This document shows positions 27,572 to 36,663 of a stretch of 64,000 nt of DNA, in pieces. A model generated the notes under the pieces. The model had not been told where the DNA came from. It was given only the letters and a program-made list of their open reading frames with translations, and made no database searches. How positions within the stretch are numbered: position 1 is the stretch's first letter; every line of letters starts with the position of its first letter. A program made the translations under genes and the position numbers. Source of the stretch: Candidatus Poribacteria bacterium (GTDB taxonomy: Bacteria > Poribacteria > WGA-4E > WGA-3G); NCBI GenBank assembly GCA_022825825.1, contig JAJDWA010000002.1, positions 174,723 to 238,722 of the forward strand. Reading direction: 5' to 3'.

Positions 27572-28805
27572 ACTCTATCCGCAAGTCAAAAATAGTTTTA
27601 ACCGTAGAAGTTTTTCCTGTATTAAGTGCAGTTTGAATTGCACGCTTATAATCACGTAGTGAAAATGGCGTACCGACCATCGGACGCAACGGCTCTCCAT
27701 ACTCCCGCAGGAGATGCAGGCCGAGTTGAAATGTGTGAATCTGTTCACCGTTATATGTTTCAAGTCCATACGTGTACGCCCCTTTTACACGTAACTGCTT
27801 ATACCAGATAGATGTCCAGTCAATATTTTTCGGTATCCCCGGCATGCCGAGTAATATGACTTCACCACCTGCCCGCGTGAAACGCAGCGCATCGTCTATT
27901 GTAACACTTGAACCGATACAATCAAAAGTTAAATCCACCCCACCAAGCAAAACTTGTTGTCCGAGTTCGGGTTGGTAAGATTCTGCATCAATTAATTCGG
28001 AGAAAATAGCATAACGACTATTATTTGCAGGTATCACAACATCAGCGCCGAGATCGCGTGCTAATTGCTGTTGGTGGGGATGTTTGGCAAAAATGACGAT
28101 TCGGTTTTGATAGCCGAGCATCCGCAGTGCTGCTACGGTAAGCAATCCGATGGTACCGCCCCCAATCACACAGATGTCATCTTTATCTTGGAATTTCGTC
28201 TGTAGAACGCCATGTATCGCACATGCAAACGGTTCAAGCAGGACAGCCAATTCGTCCGACATATCATCGGGAACGAGATGCAGTTGTGATTGATGCGCAA
28301 GGACATATTGACTCCACCCGCCCCCTGTATCCCGACAATACCCTGTTTGAATGCCTGCGGAAATGCTGCCTTTTGTGATATTTTCACAGTTGGCGAAACG
28401 GAAGTTTTGGCACTGATGGCACGGCGGATCAATCTCTCGCACTGGACAAGAGAGTGCAGGTTCAATAACTATCCTTTCACCGATAGAGAGCCCCTCAACT
28501 GCATCACCGGTTTCAGCAATTTCACCAACGATCTCATGTCCTAAAACAAACGGTGTTGATGTAAAAGGCGAAAAATAGGGACTTCCTTTTGCAGTAATCG
28601 TTGCTAAATCGGAACCACAGATACCGCTGAGTCGTGTTTTGATTTTGACCCATTGCGGGGTTGGTAATTGTGGTTCCGGTAGATCAACGAGATGCACACA
28701 GGAGAGCGGGGACGTATAGAGACTGCGCCACCTTTTTCCAAGGTAGCGTATTGCGAGATAACGTGGGATGCTTTTGGTGTATTGGATAGATTCCACTGTA
28801 TTCAA
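27570..28805 (-). CDS. Zinc-dependent medium-chain dehydrogenase
   Basis: 411 aa. Catalytic zinc ligands are in GICGSD (about 59-64) and GHEIVGEI, and the structural-zinc loop is unusually long (C-P-V-R-E-I-D-P-P-C-H-Q-C...C). A Rossmann motif, VIGGGTIGLLTVAALRMLG, follows near 210. Threonine or sorbitol dehydrogenase-like enzymes have this build. The frame begins at a TTG (28805) with no clear ribosome site, and a GTG at 28796 is the alternative. The stop codon lies inside the terminal repeat of a MITE-like element. MazF and an antitoxin gene lie upstream on the same strand. Confidence 0.9.
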   Translation of the reverse strand: MNTVESIQYTKSIPRYLAIRYLGKRWRSLYTSPLSCVHLVDLPEPQLPTPQWVKIKTRLSGICGSDLATITAKGSPYFSPFTSTPFVLGHEIVGEIAETGDAVEGLSIGERIVIEPALSCPVREIDPPCHQCQNFRFANCENITKGSISAGIQTGYCRDTGGGWSQYVLAHQSQLHLVPDDMSDELAVLLEPFACAIHGVLQTKFQDKDDICVIGGGTIGLLTVAALRMLGYQNRIVIFAKHPHQQQLARDLGADVVIPANNSRYAIFSELIDAESYQPELGQQVLLGGVDLTFDCIGSSVTIDDALRFTRAGGEVILLGMPGIPKNIDWTSIWYKQLRVKGAYTYGLETYNGEQIHTFQLGLHLLREYGEPLRPMVGTPFSLRDYKRAIQTALNTGKTSTVKTIFDLRIE

Positions 28806-28850
28806 AAAACCGAATTATATTGTCAGGGACGTCTTAGCTAAGTGTATCAC

Positions 28851-29210
28851 CTACGGAATGTCTAATGCAGCTTTCAAACAGACATCTATCTGTTGCATAG
28901 CAGGAGGAGAAAGTTTACCGATAATACGAAGAATTAGATTTCGGTTGTATGTAATTAGGTTTCCACACCGTACTACGGAATTAAGAAAAAGCCCTGTTTG
29001 TTCACCTTCATCAGTCAAAATATCTATAAAAAACTGCGTGGGAGTTGTGTTGTTAGGGGAGCGGCTACTGGTTATAGGAGCAAGAATAGTGTCATCAAGC
29101 AGCCGATTCCATAAATCTGCTTGTACAACAAGTGCAGGTCGTATTTTGCTCCCAATTTGATCGCTGTAAGGAAAATCTACGATAACTATTTCCCCGCGTC
29201 GGACATTCAT
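28851..29210 (-). CDS. MazF/PemK-type toxin (endoribonuclease)
   Basis: 119 aa. It begins RRGEIVIVDFPYSDQIGSKIRPALVV, the MazF/PemK signature of a small SH3-like ribonuclease that cuts mRNA. The later segments DDTILAPITSS and SVVRCGNLIT fit the family. It overlaps the antitoxin gene by 4 bases (29207-29210), the classic toxin-antitoxin layout, with the antitoxin first. Confidence 0.92.
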   Translation of the reverse strand: MNVRRGEIVIVDFPYSDQIGSKIRPALVVQADLWNRLLDDTILAPITSSRSPNNTTPTQFFIDILTDEGEQTGLFLNSVVRCGNLITYNRNLILRIIGKLSPPAMQQIDVCLKAALDIP

Positions 29211-29494
29211 GATTCCTCCACAACAGATTCATCACAATTTTGGCGTGGATCAAGTTTATTGTAAACGTCCATCTCTGGATCGTCCCATCCAATGCTGAGA
29301 CCAACTTTAGCAAGCAGCGCGCGCTGCTCCTCAATTGTTAGCGGGTTTGCATCGTAGAATATGTCTTGCACCTGATCAAAGATCTTTGCGGGTAATACAA
29401 CGTACTCCAAATTCGTGTCTGGATCAACAACTCGTACAGGTTTATCATTAGCATCTTGAACTGCTTGTTGAATTTCTTCGGTAAGTGCGATCAT
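29207..29494 (-). CDS. Antitoxin partner of the MazF-type toxin
   Basis: 95 aa, acidic. The core PVRVVDPDTNLEYVVLPAKIFDQV, followed by LTIEEQRALLAKVGLSIGW, is a recurrent antitoxin type found with MazF/PemK toxins. There is no obvious AbrB fold. The DNA-binding part may therefore be the N-terminal half, with the C-terminal tail blocking the toxin. AGAGGAAAG lies just before the ATG. It would normally repress its own operon. Confidence 0.8.
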   Translation of the reverse strand: MIALTEEIQQAVQDANDKPVRVVDPDTNLEYVVLPAKIFDQVQDIFYDANPLTIEEQRALLAKVGLSIGWDDPEMDVYNKLDPRQNCDESVVEES

Positions 29495-29586
29495 GATTCT
29501 TTCCTCTTAGAAGTTGTAATTGGAAATTTTAGGATGTTAAAGGGATAACATTCCCAATGGAATATAGCAACAAATACCAACATCTC

Positions 29587-30780
29587 TCAATTTACACTAC
29601 TTTGATAATACGCCATCAAAATTTCAGCAACTTCAGGACGTGAAATTTCGGGTGGAAGCGGTTCACCCGCCCCAAGCATTTCACGCATTTTCGTGCCAGA
29701 AATTGAAAAATAATCGTCTGCATCGTGCGGATAGTCGCGCATCATGACGATTTCATTACGCTTTTTGCTCCATACGGTGAAATCACCACGGAAGATACCG
29801 ATTTCGAGTGCGTCTTCAGGGATTGTGTCGAAAATCTCTTGTGCGTCAAAATCACCGTAATAGCCGCCTGCGCCTGCATGGTCCCGTCCGACGATGAAGT
29901 GCGAGGCACCACAGTTTTGACGGAAAACGGCGTGGAGGAGGGCTTCACGCGGTCCTGCGTAGAGCATATCGAACCCGTAACCCGTAATAGAGACAGTGTT
30001 TTCGGGGAAATAGTGTTCCACCATCGTACGGATGCAAGCATCACGAACAGCAGCGGGAATGTCCCCAGGCTTTAGCTTACCGAGAAGCATGTGAATTAGA
30101 ATTCCATCGGCATTGACTGCCTCTTGTGCGATTTTGCAGAGTCCCTCATGGGCACGGTGCATCGGGTTCCGTGTCTGAAATGCGACAACTGTTTCCCATC
30201 CACGCGCCGCAATGTCCTCTCGGATTTCGACGGCTGTGCGGAATGTATCCGGAAAGTCTTCGCGGAAGTAAGAATAGTTCAGCACTTGAATAGGACCGGA
30301 GAGGACGTTATCTCCGACATCTGCGAAAGCGGGGACACCGGGATGTTCCGGGTCGATAGTTCCAAAGGTCTTTTTGATGAGGAGTTGCTTCTGTTTTGGT
30401 GTTAGTGTCTCAATAGCTGAAATCTTCATCACTGCAAGTGGCGGATTGCCATCAACGTTTGGATCGCGTAGGGCAATTCGGTCTGCGTTTTTCACCGCAT
30501 CTGTGAGTTGATCTTCAGGGACAATGTTCATGATAGGAACTGGCCAAAAAAGTCCGTTAGGCAGTTTCATATCAGATGCAACGTTTATTGCCTCTGCGAT
30601 ATTCATGTAGCCCGTCAGCGGGGTGAAGTATCCTGATGCGAGCATTACGGCTGATGCAGCGGCACCTGAAGAGAGTAGGACAGACGGAAGTTGCTCCGCT
30701 TCCTTAATCAGCTCGGCGCGTTCTGCATCATCCGATACATAAAGCGGTGTTAAGGTTTCAGCCCCATGTGGCTTAATCAT
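29587..30780 (-). CDS. sat: ATP sulfurylase (sulfate adenylyltransferase)
   Basis: 397 aa, the usual length of the single-chain Sat enzyme. It makes adenosine 5'-phosphosulfate from ATP and sulfate in the cytoplasm. The HxxH-type nucleotide motif QTRNPMHRAHE is near residue 200, and GRDHAGAGGYYG, contributing the second active-site loop, is near 295. AAGGAG lies about 5 bases before the ATG. It is not next to the other sulfate-reduction or assimilation genes. It would use sulfate released by the sulfatases in this window (inference). Confidence 0.96.
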   Translation of the reverse strand: MIKPHGAETLTPLYVSDDAERAELIKEAEQLPSVLLSSGAAASAVMLASGYFTPLTGYMNIAEAINVASDMKLPNGLFWPVPIMNIVPEDQLTDAVKNADRIALRDPNVDGNPPLAVMKISAIETLTPKQKQLLIKKTFGTIDPEHPGVPAFADVGDNVLSGPIQVLNYSYFREDFPDTFRTAVEIREDIAARGWETVVAFQTRNPMHRAHEGLCKIAQEAVNADGILIHMLLGKLKPGDIPAAVRDACIRTMVEHYFPENTVSITGYGFDMLYAGPREALLHAVFRQNCGASHFIVGRDHAGAGGYYGDFDAQEIFDTIPEDALEIGIFRGDFTVWSKKRNEIVMMRDYPHDADDYFSISGTKMREMLGAGEPLPPEISRPEVAEILMAYYQSSVN

Positions 30781-30893
30781 TCAATTCTCCTTAGTATTTT
30801 GAAATTATAGAAATCACATTGATTAGTGTGTATTAGTAACTAAAAATTCGTATAAAATCTATAATAATCTACAATGATATATTAAATATATGG

Positions 30894-33011
30894 TTATTTT
30901 TCCTCAGCAGCGATCTGTTCAACGATACATCCGCTCCATATCCAGTGGATGTGTTTCTTATCAGTCTGTATCCGTTTTTTAGGTGTGTAAATTACAAGAG
31001 CAAGATAGCCGTTTTCCACCTCAACTGTGGCTTCCTTTTCAACTTTTTCATTGTGAGGCGGCACAATGAGTTTTTTTATAATCCGCTTTCCATTTGCCAA
31101 CATATTGATTTCGTGCATGGCAGCTTCTGCGGACTGAAAAATGTTGGTAATACGATATGTACCATTTGGCAGGTCAAGTCTAAAAGCAGCATCTTCTTTG
31201 CCATAGACAGCATCTCTTGTGAGTGGTGTGGAACCCTCTGGTGGTCCGAGATATGCTGCACGTGGTGAAATTCTCCAGTTTGTGGTATTTGTCTGTTCTC
31301 TGGGATTCCACTCTGTATCCCAACCATATTTTCCACTCACATACATTGTTTTTGGTCCGACAATATGGTAGTTCTCTTCAACTTCAGCATTGTCAGGCTG
31401 CATATCAAAACGGATTATCAGGTTATCCTCAGCTGTCTTATCCCAAAGGTCAAGTGCCGGTTCTTGCGTTTTTCTTTTGAATAGTTTAAGGTGTTCCGTT
31501 TGATGGATAATATCATAATTAGGTTTAAGGTCTGCAAACGGTTCGGTTTCTGGATAGTACCACGCAACAACATAATCCGCGCGAATATAACCTAATCCTA
31601 CGCTATCCTTATTGTTCCGATTTACTGGAAAATAGTAATAGTTAGCTTCATAGTTTGCCATGTGGACAACATCATCCGCATATACGCCATAGAAAGCTTG
31701 TGTATGTATAAAGGGAGCGACAGGGTCAACCCGCCCGAGCGCTTCGGATTTATGCCCATCTGCGGTACGAATGGAAAACGTCGTATGTGGTTCTATCAAC
31801 TTTGCACCTGATGCAAGTTCAGCCATCTCTGGCGAGATAGATCCGTGTTCGTAGGCGGTCCTACCGAAATGAATCAGTGCGAAAATGATTAGGCACGTCG
31901 TAATACTGTATCGCACGAATTTGTGCATATCTATGATTAACCATGGTGCTAACATAAGCAAGATGTAAATGTAAATTCTATCGTTAATCCATCCGCCAGG
32001 TCCGTAACTCCAAGGTGCCTTGATGAACATATAAGTAAACATGATAGCAATCAGCAAGAATACGTCGGTCTGTTTTATCCACTGCTTCCGATAAATTCGG
32101 TAACCAACCGCAATGAGTACAGCAATTCCTAACACAACAAGTAAGAAGTGGTTGGGATGAACATGCCAACGTGTAAAATAAACAAGACATCCGATATCAA
32201 AGAAATAGTCTCTAATATAGTCCATCCCCCTATGATTGCCTGTAGGATGCAGTTTGATGCTTTTTAGATAGTATTCCATTAGGACAAAATAGATCGGCAC
32301 CATATAGAGAAGGAAACGGAAAAAAGGCTTGAGGCTAAATATGAATTGTTTAATCATTGCAGTGGCACGCTCATGTCGAACTCGCCATGCTTCTGCTAAT
32401 GCCGCACATCCCCATATACACCCCGCTGCAACAGATATACCTAATACGACAAGTCCATAAGATGCAATGTGGGATAAATAGGTAAGCAGTAACAGCACAT
32501 ATAGGACGCAGATATGCTTAACCTGCATGTTGTCCTTGTGCTTCCACCAGAATCCGAAACTAAAAAAGAAAAATGAGATGCTAAGGGTGAAATTGTAAAA
32601 TCCCATGTAGAGAAGATAGTTGTAGGCAAATGGAAAACCGAGCCAGGCGAACAGAAACCTCTCTTTGTGATCTTTGTGGACAGCATGAATAAAATAGAAG
32701 AACGCAATTGGTATCATGCCGATTGCGATCGTCAGGAAGACTTTCTCTGCCATAACAGGCGGAAAAATGTAGAGAAGTGCAGCAAGTGCGATATGGGATA
32801 ACCAGTTCGGAAAGATGGTGATATTAAGTTTCCACGCATCCCGCATCTTATAATTTTCGTGCTGATTATATTCTTTCAGCACTAATGCGTTATATACGTG
32901 GCTTGGCCCGTCTTGAGAAGGGAAATAAGCAAAAATCCAGAGCGGAAGGATATGTAATATTAACAACACAACAAATAGATGTTTCCATGATAAATTTCTC
33001 CAATTAAACAT
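30894..33011 (-). CDS. Polytopic membrane protein with C-terminal periplasmic domain, GT-C-like
   Basis: 705 aa. About ten to twelve hydrophobic helices occupy residues 10-400. The first loop contains SQDGPSHVYNALV, an Asp-containing motif as in many GT-C lipid-linked sugar transferases. The last 270 residues are soluble, with beta-rich segments such as WRISPRAAYLGPPEGS and DAAFRLDLPNGTYRITNIF, resembling a carbohydrate-binding domain. The transferase role is inference only; the family is otherwise unnamed to me. ATG start with weak AGAAA upstream. Confidence 0.75.
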   Translation of the reverse strand: MFNWRNLSWKHLFVVLLILHILPLWIFAYFPSQDGPSHVYNALVLKEYNQHENYKMRDAWKLNITIFPNWLSHIALAALLYIFPPVMAEKVFLTIAIGMIPIAFFYFIHAVHKDHKERFLFAWLGFPFAYNYLLYMGFYNFTLSISFFFFSFGFWWKHKDNMQVKHICVLYVLLLLTYLSHIASYGLVVLGISVAAGCIWGCAALAEAWRVRHERATAMIKQFIFSLKPFFRFLLYMVPIYFVLMEYYLKSIKLHPTGNHRGMDYIRDYFFDIGCLVYFTRWHVHPNHFLLVVLGIAVLIAVGYRIYRKQWIKQTDVFLLIAIMFTYMFIKAPWSYGPGGWINDRIYIYILLMLAPWLIIDMHKFVRYSITTCLIIFALIHFGRTAYEHGSISPEMAELASGAKLIEPHTTFSIRTADGHKSEALGRVDPVAPFIHTQAFYGVYADDVVHMANYEANYYYFPVNRNNKDSVGLGYIRADYVVAWYYPETEPFADLKPNYDIIHQTEHLKLFKRKTQEPALDLWDKTAEDNLIIRFDMQPDNAEVEENYHIVGPKTMYVSGKYGWDTEWNPREQTNTTNWRISPRAAYLGPPEGSTPLTRDAVYGKEDAAFRLDLPNGTYRITNIFQSAEAAMHEINMLANGKRIIKKLIVPPHNEKVEKEATVEVENGYLALVIYTPKKRIQTDKKHIHWIWSGCIVEQIAAEEK

Positions 33012-33039
33012 ATCCAGTCTCCAATAAATATTAGCTAAT

Positions 33040-33708
33040 TTAAGTTTGTAAGTTCTCTTTATAGTAAAGACAGTGCTCCGTTAAAGGACACTGTTCACAC
33101 AACGGTTTTCGGGCATTACAAATTTGTCTTCCGAAGTAAATCAGGTTCATGTGAAACGGGTATGATTTACCCTTCGGGACAATCGGTGGTAACTCGTAAT
33201 GTGCCTTTTCCGCACTGCAATTCGGTTGAACCAACCCAAGACGTTTAGATATTCGTATGATATGTGTATCAACGGGAAAAACTTCTCTGCCGCATGCAAA
33301 GGAAAGTGTAACAGAAGCAGTTTTGATACCGATGCCTTTATGTTGAATGAGGAAGTCTAAAGCATCCTCTGTTTTCATATCGTGGATAAATTCTAACGAT
33401 AGTTCACCATATTCCGTTTTGAGCCACGCGAGAAAGTTTTTAATTGTCTCAGTTTTCTGTTTGCCTAACCCGACAATCTTTATTGTCGCTTCTACTGCGT
33501 CAGCATCCGCTTGTAGGACATCTTCCCAGGTAGAAAACTTTTCTCTGAGCTGAGCATACCCCTTATCACGACTGACATCAGTCGTATTTTGGGACAAAAT
33601 CGTTAGGATAAGACACTCAAGCACATCTCTCGTGCCATCCCAATTCGGAACACCAAACAAAGACTCAAGTGTATCTGATATGATTTCTGCTTTCCGTTGT
33701 AATTTCAA
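33040..33708 (-). CDS. nth: Endonuclease III / HhH-GPD DNA glycosylase
   Basis: 222 aa. The HhH motif reads HKGIGIKTAS, where the Lys aligns with the catalytic lysine, and the catalytic Asp is in FPVDTHI. C-terminal cysteines C-x6-C-x2-C-x5-C (CNARKPLCEQCPLTEHC) form the [4Fe-4S] loop. It excises oxidised pyrimidines and cleaves the abasic site. The consensus LPGVGRKTA becomes HKGIGIKTA here, a divergence seen in EndoIII-like paralogues, so a slightly different lesion preference is possible. Confidence 0.9.
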   Translation of the reverse strand: MKLQRKAEIISDTLESLFGVPNWDGTRDVLECLILTILSQNTTDVSRDKGYAQLREKFSTWEDVLQADADAVEATIKIVGLGKQKTETIKNFLAWLKTEYGELSLEFIHDMKTEDALDFLIQHKGIGIKTASVTLSFACGREVFPVDTHIIRISKRLGLVQPNCSAEKAHYELPPIVPKGKSYPFHMNLIYFGRQICNARKPLCEQCPLTEHCLYYKENLQT

Positions 33709-33824
33709 TTTTATACCGTGCCTTATGTTTTCGTAATATTATAATCAGAAAAAGAAAAAATAGCAACGCTTTTATGGGCAACAGGGTTATTATGTCAGGA
33801 GGACGTATTTTTTCTTATAGTCCC

Positions 33825-33905
33825 TGATAAGGGGTTAAATCACTGAAATAAGGACTTTTAAGCCTCTAACCCCCTTATCAAGGGGAATGCATCCATCCTG
33901 ATAGA
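33825..33905. repeat. Inverted repeat with the dispersed CCCCTTATCA core
   Basis: TGATAAGGGGTTA (33825-33837) and TAACCCCCTTATCA (33867-33880) form an almost perfect 13-bp inverted repeat around AAGGACTTTTAAGCC. The right arm runs into AATGCATCCATCCTG, which matches the copies at 9337-9395 and 47093-47141. It occupies the 321-bp divergent gap between nth and hflX, left of the hflX promoter. Nothing coding is visible. Confidence 0.6.
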
Positions 33906-33958
33906 TTTCAAAAAACGTGTTCTTGATTTTGTTGAAAATGGCGTTAGCAAAGTTTTGG

Positions 33959-33987
33959 TTGAAAACCACATATTAATCTGATAAAAT
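33959..33987 (+). promoter_or_regulatory. Sigma70-type promoter candidate for hflX
   Basis: TTGAAA (33959-33964), a 17-bp spacer and TAAAAT (33982-33987) lie 42 bases before the hflX start. Both hexamers match the consensus in at least four positions. Confidence 0.6.
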
Positions 33988-34029
33988 ATATATACTAAAA
34001 TCAAATTCCACAATTGTTAAAGGAGCGGT

Positions 34030-35337
34030 ATGCAACAATTATACGAGACACAAGCACCAAATCCACCGTCTCGCGCAATTCTCGTCGGTGTAAAACTACG
34101 AGATACCTTAATGCACGAAACAGAGGAATCGCTTCAAGAACTCCGACAACTGACTGAAACTGCGGGAATTGAAGTCGTATGCGAAACAATTCAGTCGCGC
34201 AATGTACCGAATCCAACCTATTTTATTGGGGAGGGTAAAGTTGATGAACTTAAGGCGGTGGTTTCGGAACTTGAAGCGGATGCGATCATCTTTGACGAGG
34301 AGTTATCACCTGCACAGACGCGAAATATTGAAAACATGCTTGATATTGCGACTGTTGATAGAACTGGGCTTATTCTGCAGGTGTTTGCGCAACGCGCATT
34401 AACCAGTGAAGCACGGTTACAAGTCTCTTTAGCTCAGTTGGAATATGCACTCCCGCGACTCACACGGATGTGGACACACCTTTCTCGGATTGCGACCAGT
34501 GGCGGTAGTGGTAGTGGTGCCTTACGTGGCCCCGGCGAAACGCAGCTTGAAATGGACCGTCGCTGGGTTCGTAGACAAATTTCTCAAGTCAAAAAGGCAT
34601 TAGAAACGGTTGAAAAGCGTCGGCAGGTGCAACGGCAAAACCGTTTAGAAAAAATCAAAGTTTCCCTCGTAGGGTATACCAACGCTGGAAAATCAACTCT
34701 TTTCAATACATTAACAGGTGAAAACGTATTAGCAGAGGATAAACTGTTTGCTACCTTAGATTCAACCACACGGCGGGTGAGTTTACCACAAAATCAAAAC
34801 ATCTTGTTGAGCGATACTGTCGGTTTTATCAAAAAACTACCGCATCAGCTTGTGGCTGCATTCAAAGCGACGTTAGAAGAGGTTACAGAGGCAGACTTGT
34901 TGTTGCATGTTGTTGATATTAGTCATCCAGAAGCGGAAGCACAAGTTGCTGCGGTAGATACGGTGCTTCAGGAATTGGATGCCTCCGATATTCCGATGGT
35001 CATGGCGTTCAATAAAATAGACCAACTTGAAAAGGAAGACCAATTACATATTCTAAAAAGCCGTTTCCCTGAGGCAATATCTATCTCAGCACAACGTGGA
35101 GATGGTATTGAAACGCTGACAGAGACGTTAGCACAACGTTTTGCATCGCACGGTGCGATGCTTAATCTTAGTATTCCTTATACGGATGGAAAAGCATTGG
35201 ATATGTTATATAAGCATGGGACGGTATTAGGTGCGGAATATGCTGAAGATGCTGTTCATGTCAAGGCACGTCTACCGAGCCGGTATCTCAAATCGGTATC
35301 GCAATTTGCGGTTGCGGATACCTTATCGGTAGAATAG
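34030..35337 (+). CDS. hflX: Ribosome-associated GTPase HflX
   Basis: 435 aa. The N-terminal HflX domain contains the GGSGSGALRGPGETQLE loop near residue 165. The G domain carries G1 GYTNAGKST near 217, DTVGF (G3) near 262 and NKID (G4) near 335. HflX splits stalled ribosomes after stress. AAAGGAG lies 5-6 bases before the ATG, behind a sigma70-type promoter. It is full length. Confidence 0.96.
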   Translation: MQQLYETQAPNPPSRAILVGVKLRDTLMHETEESLQELRQLTETAGIEVVCETIQSRNVPNPTYFIGEGKVDELKAVVSELEADAIIFDEELSPAQTRNIENMLDIATVDRTGLILQVFAQRALTSEARLQVSLAQLEYALPRLTRMWTHLSRIATSGGSGSGALRGPGETQLEMDRRWVRRQISQVKKALETVEKRRQVQRQNRLEKIKVSLVGYTNAGKSTLFNTLTGENVLAEDKLFATLDSTTRRVSLPQNQNILLSDTVGFIKKLPHQLVAAFKATLEEVTEADLLLHVVDISHPEAEAQVAAVDTVLQELDASDIPMVMAFNKIDQLEKEDQLHILKSRFPEAISISAQRGDGIETLTETLAQRFASHGAMLNLSIPYTDGKALDMLYKHGTVLGAEYAEDAVHVKARLPSRYLKSVSQFAVADTLSVE

Positions 35338-35343
35338 TAATAT

Positions 35344-35430
35344 GTCGGGGCACAGAGCCCCGACCTACAACGGTTGTGGTATTTAAGGCACAGAGACCTC
35401 AACCTACAATGGTTGTGATATTGTGTGGTA
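35344..35430. repeat. Hairpin plus degenerate direct repeat after hflX
   Basis: GTCGGGG-CACAGAG-CCCCGAC (35344-35364) is a perfect 7-bp stem; the following CTACAACGGTTGTGGTATT recurs at about 35401 as CTACAATGGTTGTGATATT. There is no U-tract after the stem, so it is a REP-like repeat and not a convincing terminator. Confidence 0.55.
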
Positions 35431-35432
35431 AT

Positions 35433-35687
35433 ATGGGATGGTTAGACAGTATTGAAATAGGACACGACTTGCAAATCTGTCCAGATTGTAATCGTGAATA
35501 TGAAGTACTTGAACAGTTTTTAGGAAAAACCCAAGATAGACTTACAAACTGGATTGATGCTGTTTTTAACGATACGTATTATATCGAACTTCGGTGTCCA
35601 CAATGTCTTGAAACACGTTACTTGTGCATACAAGCGTTAACATCTACACAGTTTTATACCGAAAAGGAGAAGGATAACAAAAAATGA
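35433..35687 (+). CDS. Small zinc-ribbon protein
   Basis: About 84 aa from the ATG at 35433 (MGWLDSIEIG). An upstream in-frame ATG at 35376 would translate repeat DNA, so I prefer the later one. Two CxxC pairs, CPDC and CPQC, lie about 45 residues apart and should bind one zinc. The tail is Lys/Glu-rich. The stop overlaps the start of the next gene by 4 bases (ATGA). No function is recognised; translational coupling to the isomerase is plausible. Confidence 0.65.
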   Translation: MGWLDSIEIGHDLQICPDCNREYEVLEQFLGKTQDRLTNWIDAVFNDTYYIELRCPQCLETRYLCIQALTSTQFYTEKEKDNKK

Positions 35688-36475
35688 AAATAGGCGTAAC
35701 CCAAATAATTCTCGGCAATATGTCACTGGATGAGACACTCTCGCTCTGCCAAGATGCAGGCTACGATGCGGTTGAACTTACCTTTGGTGAAGGCAAGGAC
35801 ACAGACATAAATATGAGTGATACTGAACTCAAAGGTATTGCAGCGAAGTGTGAAGCTGCTGGTGTTGAGATTGCCAGCATAACCGCGGGGTACGCGAACC
35901 GTGGTAACCTGCTTAGCCCTGATGCAGAACAACGTAAGAACGGTGCAAAATCGCTTGCGCGTGGTTTAGAAGTTGCAGGCGCACTTGGGGTTGGTGGAAT
36001 CTTGCTACACCCCGGCCAACTCTCCGTTGAAGGCACATACCAACAGGTGTGGGATAACCTTGTCGAAATTCTAAAAGACCTTGCGCCTTCTGCTGAAACG
36101 CACAAAGTTGCCATCGGTCTGGAAAACGTATGGAACAAATTTTTACTTAGTCCGAAGGAGATGCGCGAGATTGTGGACGAAATTGGTAGTGATTGGGTCG
36201 GAACTTATCTTGATACGGCAAACATGATGGCGTACGGCTATCCTGAACACTGGATCCGTGAACTTGGACATCGTATTAAGAATGTGCATTTCAAGGATTT
36301 CTCGCGTGGTCAACATCGTTTTACGAACCTGTTAGATGGTGATACAGATTGGGCAGCGGTTATGGAAGCGTTTCGCGCTGTCGGTTATGATGGTTACGTA
36401 GTCCACGAAGTTGGCGGCGATAGAGAAGCACAAATTGATCTTGCACAACGGATGCGCAAGATTGTTGCGATGTAG
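35684..36475 (+). CDS. Sugar phosphate isomerase/epimerase (xylose-isomerase-like TIM barrel)
   Basis: 263 aa. The ligand set is E in GLENVW (about 146), D in YLDTANMMA (about 179), H in KNVHFKDF (about 205) and E in VVHEVGG (about 245). This resembles the IolE/hexulose-phosphate isomerase group, but the substrate is unknown. GGAGAAGGA precedes the start, which overlaps the zinc-ribbon gene. It is a distant paralogue of the enzyme at 14888. A hairpin and tRNA-Leu on the opposite strand follow it. Confidence 0.92.
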   Translation: MKIGVTQIILGNMSLDETLSLCQDAGYDAVELTFGEGKDTDINMSDTELKGIAAKCEAAGVEIASITAGYANRGNLLSPDAEQRKNGAKSLARGLEVAGALGVGGILLHPGQLSVEGTYQQVWDNLVEILKDLAPSAETHKVAIGLENVWNKFLLSPKEMREIVDEIGSDWVGTYLDTANMMAYGYPEHWIRELGHRIKNVHFKDFSRGQHRFTNLLDGDTDWAAVMEAFRAVGYDGYVVHEVGGDREAQIDLAQRMRKIVAM

Positions 36476-36489
36476 GGACTAAAAGAAGT

Positions 36490-36514
36490 GGCGATGGCTT
36501 GCTAAAACCATCGC
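36490..36514 (-). terminator. Likely intrinsic terminator of tRNA-Leu
   Basis: GGCGATGG and CCATCGCC form a perfect 8-bp stem around a loop of about 9 bases, right after the 3' end of the tRNA. On the minus strand it is followed by ACTTCTTTTAG, a weak U-rich run. It may also stop the convergent isomerase transcript. Confidence 0.5.
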
Positions 36515-36518
36515 CTGA

Positions 36519-36603
36519 TGCCGGAGGTCGGACTCGAACCGACATGGACCTAGGGCCCGCTGGATTTTGAGTCCAGTGCGTCTACCAATTTCACCACTCC
36601 GGC
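36519..36603 (-). tRNA. tRNA-Leu (CAA anticodon)
   Basis: On the minus strand the acceptor stem GCCGGAG pairs with CTCCGGC and is followed by the discriminator A. The anticodon loop is CTCAAAA between CTGGA and TCCAG, giving CAA. A long variable arm of the type-II tRNAs is present, and the T-arm is GTCGGTTCGAGTCCGAC. CCA is not encoded. Length is 85 nt. Confidence 0.95.
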
Positions 36604-36663
36604 AGTTGTTATAAACAAAAACAATTAAAATATACCATATTTCAGGAGAAAAGTCAAAAAATT

